Source: Rubrivivax sp. (lineage in GTDB: Bacteria; Pseudomonadota; Gammaproteobacteria; Burkholderiales; Burkholderiaceae). From it: a DNA stretch of 6,392 nt. Position numbers and translations under genes: made by a program. Below are positions 1-6,392 of this stretch, in pieces (positions within the stretch are counted from its first letter, which is position 1; every line of letters starts with the position of its first letter). Under the pieces are notes generated by a model. The model saw nothing but the letters and a program-made list of their open reading frames with translations, had not been told where the DNA came from and searched no databases. The stretch is taken from contig SEEY01000235.1 of the NCBI GenBank assembly GCA_004211235.1, forward strand, positions 1 through 6,392. The letters run 5' to 3'.

Positions 1-157
1 TGATGGCCGCCGCCACCTGGCCGTCCGCCGCGGCGGCGTCGGCAGCGTCATCGGTGCGCAGCGTGCCGTCCACCACCGAGTATTCGGTGTGCATGCGCAG
101 GTGGACGAAGGGCAAATCTTGCGGGACAGGCGAATCTTGGACAGCGTTCTCGGGCAT
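1..157 (-). CDS. dnaE: DNA polymerase III alpha subunit, N-terminal fragment
   Basis: This is the start of the replicative polymerase catalytic subunit, which carries out chromosomal DNA synthesis within the Pol III holoenzyme. Only 52 codons are present; the gene continues past the left edge. After a variable leader of about 16 residues (MPENAVQDSPVPQDLP) the product reads FVHLRMHTEYSVVDGTLR. This matches the first strand and HxxxH region of the DnaE PHP domain, which is FVHLR-HS-YS--DG in E. coli DnaE. The alanine-rich helix and AAAI that follow fit the same domain. The ATG at 157 is the only ATG upstream of the conserved FVHLR block in this frame. No Shine-Dalgarno sequence precedes it; instead a TACAAT hexamer ends 6 bases before the ATG. 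The membrane protein gene on the same strand stops 46 bases upstream. The family call is firm despite the short length. DnaE2/ImuC is less likely because its start differs, but the fragment alone cannot fully exclude it. Confidence 0.85.
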   Translation of the reverse strand, partial: MPENAVQDSPVPQDLPFVHLRMHTEYSVVDGTLRTDDAADAAAADGQVAAAI

Positions 158-169
158 CGCGGCATTGTA
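158..169 (-). promoter_or_regulatory. Candidate -10 element directly before dnaE (leaderless start)
   Basis: On the minus strand the hexamer TACAAT (169 to 164) differs from the sigma70 -10 consensus at one position and is followed by only six bases before the dnaE ATG. A transcript starting at the usual distance would begin at or next to the start codon. This would explain why no ribosome binding site is visible. No good -35 hexamer sits 16-18 bases upstream. The nearest TTGACG overlaps the upstream gene's stop codon and is 32 bases away, which is too far. This is inference from sequence only. Confidence 0.4.
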
Positions 170-203
170 GGAAGCCGCCGTCCATCCGCTTGATCAGCTG
201 CCG

Positions 204-737
204 TCAAAGGGAGCGCAGCACGTGACCGCCGCCAACGCTGAACATGTCCTGCGCCACGTCGGCGTCGTGCGCCGAGACCGGATGCGCGACGACCGACCAG
301 TGGCCTTGTTCGCTGGCTTCGCGGACCTTGGTCGTGACCAGGGCACGATCAGGCCGCAGCGTCAGCAACCCTGCCGCGAGCAGGCCGGCGAAGAACCCGA
401 AGAGGCCGCCCACGGCCACCGTGGCGCGCGGCGATGCCATTGCCGCCGGCCACCCAGACATCAGCAAGAGCGCCGCAAGCAGCACGCCCACCGCACCGCC
501 CGCCAGGCCCAGCCAGAGGTGCGATCGCACCAGCGTGTGCCAGATGCCATTGGACTCGGGCTCCATCTTCCGCCCGAGCGCCGGATCGCTCGGGCTGATC
601 AGCCAGATGCCCAGCTTGCGCGTCGAGATGGTCCGCAAGGCCTCGAAGGCCCGGACCGCACTGCCGCGGTCGCGAAAGATCGCGGCCACCAGCGTCAAAG
701 ACCGTTCGCCGAACAACGGCAGCAGGGCGGGGTTCAT
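204..737 (-). CDS. Small glycine-rich two-helix membrane protein, function unknown
   Basis: I do not recognise a named family. With the start at 737 the product is 177 residues. An N-terminal soluble part (about 1-70) contains a beta-alpha-beta-like stretch, SLTLVAAIFRDRGSAVRAFE. Two hydrophobic helices follow, rich in Gly and Ala: about 74-94 (LGLAGGAVGVLLAALLLM) and about 105-127 (VAVGGLFGFFAGLLAAGLL). A C-terminal cytoplasmic-type tail ends in FSVGGGHVLRSL. This layout, an alpha/beta segment plus a glycine-zipper hairpin plus a second short strand region, resembles general-stress (YflT/DUF1269-like) membrane proteins, but that is only a shape resemblance. A GTG at 761 would add eight residues. 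I prefer the ATG at 737 because AGGAG lies six bases before it. The gene is divergent from the cyclophilin and may be cotranscribed with dnaE, 46 bases downstream. Confidence 0.7.
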   Translation of the reverse strand: MNPALLPLFGERSLTLVAAIFRDRGSAVRAFEALRTISTRKLGIWLISPSDPALGRKMEPESNGIWHTLVRSHLWLGLAGGAVGVLLAALLLMSGWPAAMASPRATVAVGGLFGFFAGLLAAGLLTLRPDRALVTTKVREASEQGHWSVVAHPVSAHDADVAQDMFSVGGGHVLRSL

Positions 738-743
738 GCGGGG

Positions 744-748
744 CTCCT
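744..748 (-). promoter_or_regulatory. Shine-Dalgarno AGGAG deciding the membrane protein start
   Basis: On the minus strand AGGAG is followed by six bases (CCCCGC) and then the ATG at 737. This is an optimal spacing and supports that start over the upstream in-frame GTG at 761. It is the clearest ribosome binding site in the window. Confidence 0.65.
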
Positions 749-890
749 GGGTCGCTTTCACATACGTCGATTGAAGACCCGATCCGGCGCGGTGGGCAGT
801 GCCAGGGCGCCGCGTCCGGCGGTCGGCCCGCGCCTACGACGAACCGTGCGTCAGTCGATTGGCAGCCATCCTGCCCGCACCCGCACGGGA

Positions 891-918
891 TTGCGGGCCC
901 GTTCACCGCCGCTAAGCT
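891..918 (+). promoter_or_regulatory. Candidate sigma70-type promoter of the cyclophilin gene
   Basis: TTGCGG (891-896) and TAAGCT (913-918) are separated by 16 bases, and the ATG at 926 follows the -10 by seven bases. Both hexamers are weak matches, each sharing three or four consensus positions. The start of transcription would fall at about 925-926, giving a leaderless or nearly leaderless mRNA. That fits the absence of a Shine-Dalgarno sequence before the ATG. The rest of the 738-925 intergenic stretch shows no other convincing element. Confidence 0.35.
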
Positions 919-925
919 GCTCACC

Positions 926-1882
926 ATGAAACACATCGTCCTCGCGCTGGCCACGGCCGGCCTGCTCTCCTCCGCCTTGGCCGCCTCCAAGCCCGCGCCG
1001 AAGGTAGCCGCGGCAAAAAAGACGGCCCAGGAGATCCTGGCCGCCTCGCCTGCCGGCGACTGGCGCGGGCTGGATCCGGAGAACACGCTGCTGATGGAAC
1101 TGGGGACCCCGCAAGGAAACGGCCAGGTCCTCATCGAACTGGCGCCGCGCTTTGCACCCGCCCACGTCGCCAACATCCGTGCGCTGGCCCGCGGCGGCTA
1201 CTGGGACGGCCTGGCCATCCTGCGCGTACAGGACAACTTCGTGACGCAATGGGGCGATCCCGACGGCGACGATGCCGCCAAGGCACGGCCGCTCTCCGCC
1301 GGTGCGAGCGCAAAGCTGCCAGCCGAGTTTTCCATACCCATCGACAAGGTCGGCAAGGACGCCGGCTTCGCGCGATTGCCCGACGCTGAGGGCTGGGCGC
1401 CGCGCACCGGCTTTGCCGGCGGCTTTCCCGTCGCCGCCGACCCGAAGGCCGGCAAGGCCTGGCTGGCGCACTGCTACGGCACGGTCGGCGCCGGCCGCGG
1501 CGATGCGGTCGACTCCAGCAATGGCGCCGAGCTCTATGTCGTCATCGGCCAGGCGCCGCGCGGTCTGGACCTGAACATCACGACCGTCGGCCGCGTGCTC
1601 AAGGGCATGGAACTGCTGTCCGCCCTGCCTCGCGGCACGGCGGCCATGGGCTTCTACGACAAGCCCGAGCAGCGCACCCCCATCCAGCTAGTGCGGCTGC
1701 TGGCCGAGGTGCAGCCGGCGGAACGGCCGGCGCTGCAGGTGCTGAAGACCGAATCAGCCACGTGGACGCAACTCTTGGACGCGCGCCGGTACCGCGGCGG
1801 CTGGTTCGTGCACAGCCCCGGCTACATCGACATCTGCAGCGCGACGGTTCCGACCCGGCCGACGCCTCAGCCGCCGAAGTAG
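926..1882 (+). CDS. Secreted cyclophilin-type peptidyl-prolyl cis-trans isomerase
   Basis: The product is predicted to catalyse cis-trans isomerisation of X-Pro bonds and assist protein folding in the periplasm. It has 318 residues. Residues 1-20 form a signal peptide ([20 protein letters not shown]) with an ALA cleavage motif, followed by a Lys/Ala-rich linker. The cyclophilin fold runs from about 52 to 262. The strand [21 protein letters not shown] (68-88) matches the start of cyclophilins. [16 protein letters not shown] (99-114) corresponds to the FHRV-x-FMxQGGD active-site block, with Arg100 and Gln108 kept but His replaced by Leu99. [29 protein letters not shown] (203-231) matches the late core FFI...FGxV-xGMxVV. 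A long insertion (about 115-200) and an extra C-terminal domain (about 263-318) make it almost twice the size of E. coli PpiA. Cys183 and Cys304 could form a disulphide. The gene converges on feoB and overlaps its end by 16 bases. Family call is strong; catalytic activity is less certain. Confidence 0.85.
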   Translation: MKHIVLALATAGLLSSALAASKPAPKVAAAKKTAQEILAASPAGDWRGLDPENTLLMELGTPQGNGQVLIELAPRFAPAHVANIRALARGGYWDGLAILRVQDNFVTQWGDPDGDDAAKARPLSAGASAKLPAEFSIPIDKVGKDAGFARLPDAEGWAPRTGFAGGFPVAADPKAGKAWLAHCYGTVGAGRGDAVDSSNGAELYVVIGQAPRGLDLNITTVGRVLKGMELLSALPRGTAAMGFYDKPEQRTPIQLVRLLAEVQPAERPALQVLKTESATWTQLLDARRYRGGWFVHSPGYIDICSATVPTRPTPQPPK

Positions 1883-3738
1883 AGCGCCACGCGGTAGGTG
1901 ATGAACGACGCCAGGTACGCCAGGCCGAAGAGATAGCCCGCCGCGATCAGCGGCATCTTGTAGCCGCCGGTTTCGCGCTTCATCGCGGCCAGCGTGGCCA
2001 GGCACTGCGGCGCGAACACGTACCAGGCCAGCAGCGACAGCGCGGTCGCCAGGCTCCAGGTCTGCTGGATCAACGGCGACAGCGCCTGGGCCGCTTCATC
2101 GCCCGTGGCCGAGAGCGCGTAGACCGTGCCCAGCGCGCTGATGGCCACCTCCCGCGCGGCGAGGCCGGGCACCAGGGCCAGGCTGATCTGCCAGTTGAAG
2201 CCGATGGGCGCGAACAGCTTCGCCAGACCGGCGCCGAGATAGCCGGCGACGCTGTACTGGATGGGCGCGCCGGTGGCGCCTTCCGGCGGGCCGGGGAAGC
2301 TGGACAGCAGCCACAGCGCCAGCGTCAGCACCAGGATGATGCCGCCCACGCGCTTGACGAAGATGACCGCCCGCTGCCACAGCCCGATGGCGATGGAGCG
2401 TGGATGCGGCCAGTGGTAGCTAGGCAGCTCCATCATCAGCGGGCGCACCAGGCGGCCGGCGTTGGTGAAGCGCTTCAGCACCCAGGCCACGGCCATGGCG
2501 CCGACGATGCCCGCCACGTAGAGGCCGAACAGCACCAGTCCCTGCAGCTCCATGCCCCAGACCTCGCGGTTGGGGATGAAGGCGCCGATCAGCAGCGCGT
2601 AGACCGGCAGCCGTGCCGAGCAGGTCATCAGCGGCGCGATCATGATCGTCACGAGACGGTCGCGCGAATTGGCGATGGAGCGAGTGGCCATGATGCCGGG
2701 GATGGCACAGGCGAAGCTCGACAGCAGCGGGATGAAGCTGCGCCCCGACAAGCCGACGCTGCCCATCAGCCGGTCCAGCAGCAATGCGGCGCGCGGCAGA
2801 TAGCCCGACTCCTCGAGCAGCAGGATGAAGAAGAACAGGATCAGGATCTGCGGCAGGAAGGCCAGCACGCCGCCGGCGCCGGCGATGACGCCGTCGACGA
2901 CCAGGCTGCGCAGCCAGCCGTCGGGCAGGGTCTTGCCGGCCTGCTCGCCCAGCCAGGCCATGCCGGCCTCGATGAGATCCTTGGGCGGCTCGGCCCAGGA
3001 AAACACCGCCTGGAAGAGCAGGAACAGCAGCACCGCCAGGATGACGGAGCCGGCCACCGGATGCAGCAGCACGCGGTCGACGTGGTCGCTGGGCAGCGTG
3101 GGCAGGTCCTGGTCGAGGTCCAGCGCACGCAGCCATGCCTTGACGGTGACGTGGTCGTCGACCTGCTGCTCGCCGGCCGGTGCCAGGGCCGCGCCTTCCC
3201 AGACCGCGGGCCTGTCGAGCAGCGCGCGCAGATCGTCCAGCCCTTCCCTGTGGATGGCGACGGTGCGCACGACCGGCAGCCCGAGCTGGGCGCTCAACGC
3301 AGCGGCGTCGATCTTGATGCCGCGGCGCGCCGCCAGATCGGCCATGTTCAGCGCGACGACGACCGGCAGGCCGAGCCGGCGCACGGCCAGCAGCAGGCGC
3401 AGATTGCGGCGCAGGTTGGTGGCGTCCAGCACCATGACGACGAGGTCGGGCCGCTTCTCGCCCTTGGCGCGGCCGGCCAGCACGTCGCAGGTGACGCGCT
3501 CGTCCGGCGAACGTGGATGCAGGCTGTAGGTGCCCGGCAGGTCGAGCAGGCGCAGCGCCTTGCCGGCGGCTGAAATGACGCGGCCTTCCTTGCGCTCGAC
3601 CGTGACGCCCGCGTAGTTGGCCACCTTCTGGTGGCTCCCTGTCAGGCCGTTGAAGAGCGCGGTCTTGCCGCAGTTCGGGTTGCCCACCAGGGCGATGAGT
3701 TTGCCGCCCGGATGGAAGTGGACGACCGACTCAACCAT
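1867..3738 (-). CDS. feoB: Ferrous iron transporter FeoB
   Basis: FeoB is the inner-membrane GTPase-coupled Fe2+ importer that works with FeoA. The product has 623 residues. The N-terminal G domain shows G1 GNPNCGKT (19-26), the G2 threonine Thr46 in NYAGVTVE, G3 DLPGT (66-70) and G4 NMAD (131-134). A helical GDI-like spacer follows to about 220. The membrane part begins near 225 and carries the two inverted gate motifs: SFACAIPGIMATR (341-353, Cys344) and PLMTCSARLPVYALLIGAF (369-387, Cys373). Further helices lie near 401-422, 457-480, 517-540, 563-587 and 597-620. The protein ends just after the last helix, so it lacks the cytoplasmic C-terminal extension of the longer enterobacterial form (773 residues in E. 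coli). The ATG at 3738 lies inside the end of feoA and has no Shine-Dalgarno sequence, which suggests translational coupling. No feoC follows. The 3' end overlaps the convergent cyclophilin gene. Confidence 0.97.
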   Translation of the reverse strand: MVESVVHFHPGGKLIALVGNPNCGKTALFNGLTGSHQKVANYAGVTVERKEGRVISAAGKALRLLDLPGTYSLHPRSPDERVTCDVLAGRAKGEKRPDLVVMVLDATNLRRNLRLLLAVRRLGLPVVVALNMADLAARRGIKIDAAALSAQLGLPVVRTVAIHREGLDDLRALLDRPAVWEGAALAPAGEQQVDDHVTVKAWLRALDLDQDLPTLPSDHVDRVLLHPVAGSVILAVLLFLLFQAVFSWAEPPKDLIEAGMAWLGEQAGKTLPDGWLRSLVVDGVIAGAGGVLAFLPQILILFFFILLLEESGYLPRAALLLDRLMGSVGLSGRSFIPLLSSFACAIPGIMATRSIANSRDRLVTIMIAPLMTCSARLPVYALLIGAFIPNREVWGMELQGLVLFGLYVAGIVGAMAVAWVLKRFTNAGRLVRPLMMELPSYHWPHPRSIAIGLWQRAVIFVKRVGGIILVLTLALWLLSSFPGPPEGATGAPIQYSVAGYLGAGLAKLFAPIGFNWQISLALVPGLAAREVAISALGTVYALSATGDEAAQALSPLIQQTWSLATALSLLAWYVFAPQCLATLAAMKRETGGYKMPLIAAGYLFGLAYLASFITYRVALYFGG

Positions 3739-3991
3739 GACGCGGCGTCACGGCGATGCAGTCGGCCTCGGCATGGCGCAGCGCGAAGGTCGACTGGCCG
3801 ACACGCACCACCAGGTTGCCCGTCTGCGCTGCGCCGCGGCGCAGCACCCTGACTGCCTCGCCCGGCAGGAAGCCGAGGTCGGCCAGCCAGGACGCCCACT
3901 CCGGCGAATGCCCGGGCGCACTGACCTGCTGGACGGTCAGCGCCAGCCCGGCGGGGGCAGCAGCAAGGCTCGAGGGCAGCGGCTCGGACAT
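3731..3991 (-). CDS. feoA: FeoA, small SH3-like partner of FeoB
   Basis: FeoA is a small cytoplasmic protein needed for FeoB-dependent Fe2+ uptake, probably by contacting or regulating FeoB. The product has 86 residues. The conserved core runs from about residue 33 to the end: ASWLADLGFLPGEAVRVLRR (33-52), then NLVVRVGQSTFALRHAEADCIAV (59-81). This is the typical FeoA order of helix, LGFxPG turn and SH3-like strands. The first 30 residues are variable. The ATG at 3991 is the first start after the promoter; the 5' leader is short and no strong Shine-Dalgarno sequence is visible (CCGCCTCCC precedes the ATG). Its TGA lies inside feoB, an 8-base overlap (ATGGTTGA). It is first in a feoAB operon under a Fur box. 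Confidence 0.95.
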   Translation of the reverse strand: MSEPLPSSLAAAPAGLALTVQQVSAPGHSPEWASWLADLGFLPGEAVRVLRRGAAQTGNLVVRVGQSTFALRHAEADCIAVTPRHG

Positions 3992-4005
3992 GGGAGGCGG
4001 CTTTG

Positions 4006-4022
4006 ATGAGAATGATTCTCAT
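4006..4022 (-). promoter_or_regulatory. Fur box (iron-responsive operator) of feoAB
   Basis: The 17-base sequence ATGAGAATGATTCTCAT is a perfect palindrome around its central base. Its 15-base core, TGAGAATNATTCTCA, matches the 7-1-7 Fur motif TGATAATNATTATCA at all but one base per half. Read on the minus strand, the 19-mer at 4026-4008 (TATAATGAGAATCATTCTC) agrees with the classical Fur box at 16 of 19 positions. It lies 15 bases before the feoA ATG and overlaps the -10 hexamer, so bound Fur-Fe2+ would block RNA polymerase. Repression in iron-replete cells is inferred from the motif and the downstream genes. Confidence 0.92.
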
Positions 4023-4026
4023 TATA
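4021..4026 (-). promoter_or_regulatory. -10 hexamer TATAAT of the feoAB promoter
   Basis: The minus strand reads TATAAT, a perfect sigma70 -10, sharing its last two bases with the Fur palindrome. Transcription would start near 4014, giving a leader of roughly 22 bases before feoA. No clear -35 hexamer is found 16-18 bases upstream in the GC-rich stretch around 4043-4050, so the promoter may depend on the strong -10. Confidence 0.65.
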
Positions 4027-4062
4027 GGAGCAAGACGATGGCCGCGGGCGCGCGTGCCCCAA

Positions 4063-4077
4063 CCGGGAGCGCTCCGG
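4063..4077. repeat. Short GC-rich inverted repeat between the kinase gene and feoA
   Basis: CCGGGAGCGCTCCGG contains the perfect palindrome GGAGCGCTCC, extended by CCG/CGG with a one-base bulge. It lies between the kinase stop and the feoA promoter and could form a small hairpin at the end of the kinase transcript. There is no T-run on either strand, so it is not a convincing intrinsic terminator. The rest of 4027-4127 holds no recognisable gene. Confidence 0.3.
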
Positions 4078-4127
4078 CGCCGCCTTCCGGGCGTGGATCG
4101 TCCCGACGCATCGGCGCCGGCCGCGGT

Positions 4128-6392
<2,265 letters not shown>

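Noticed and set aside
222..929. Plus-strand open frames opposite the small membrane protein
   Set aside because: The products are Arg/Gln/Pro-rich with no domain. The minus-strand frame has an optimal Shine-Dalgarno sequence and two clear membrane helices.
349..1471. Long minus-strand open frames across the cyclophilin gene and the intergenic region
   Set aside because: They are rich in Arg, Gly and Ala without recognisable domains and lie opposite a well-supported gene with a signal peptide and cyclophilin motifs.
2420..3136. Other minus-strand frames within feoB (also 2096-2380 and 2841-3128)
   Set aside because: These are out-of-frame readings of feoB with biased, repetitive composition and no family match.
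1762..3573. A 603-codon open frame on the plus strand, antisense to feoB
   Set aside because: Its product is a low-complexity run of Gln, Arg, Asp, Ala and Gly with no domain. feoB on the other strand has every expected motif. Long antisense frames of this sort are typical of GC-rich codon use.
4063..4077. Intrinsic terminator after the kinase gene
   Set aside because: The palindrome is short, bulged and followed by no T-run on either strand; listed only as a weak inverted repeat.

Overview
This is a GC-rich, densely coded segment of a bacterial chromosome. The DnaE start, the short FeoB, the periplasmic cyclophilin and the codon use all suggest a betaproteobacterium, probably Burkholderiales near the Rubrivivax/Roseateles/Mitsuaria group. 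That placement is inferred from protein style, not from a search. There are no RNA genes, CRISPR arrays, insertion sequences or phage genes. I see no obvious new system; most of the content is core metabolism and regulation.

Left part (1-925): the first 52 codons of dnaE (DNA polymerase III alpha subunit) run off the left edge on the minus strand. Just upstream, on the same strand, is a small two-helix, glycine-rich membrane protein of unknown function. A short intergenic region then separates it from a divergent plus-strand gene.

Middle (926-3991): a plus-strand gene encodes a secreted cyclophilin-type peptidyl-prolyl isomerase. Its last 16 bases overlap the end of the convergent minus-strand feoB. 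feoB and the upstream feoA overlap by 8 bases and form a ferrous iron uptake operon. Just upstream of feoA is a near-consensus Fur box, a perfect 17-base palindrome, overlapping a perfect TATAAT -10 hexamer. The operon is therefore very probably repressed by Fur-Fe2+ and expressed when iron is scarce.

Right part (4128-6392): a large hybrid sensor histidine kinase on the minus strand has the order PAS/PAC end, HisKA, HATPase, two receiver domains and HPt. It ends 136 bases upstream of feoA, and its N-terminus lies beyond the right edge. The last 32 bases of the window (6361-6392) are an exact reverse complement of 6281-6312 inside the same gene. This most likely means the contig ends in a fold-back artefact, so the kinase's upstream sequence should not be trusted past about 6360.
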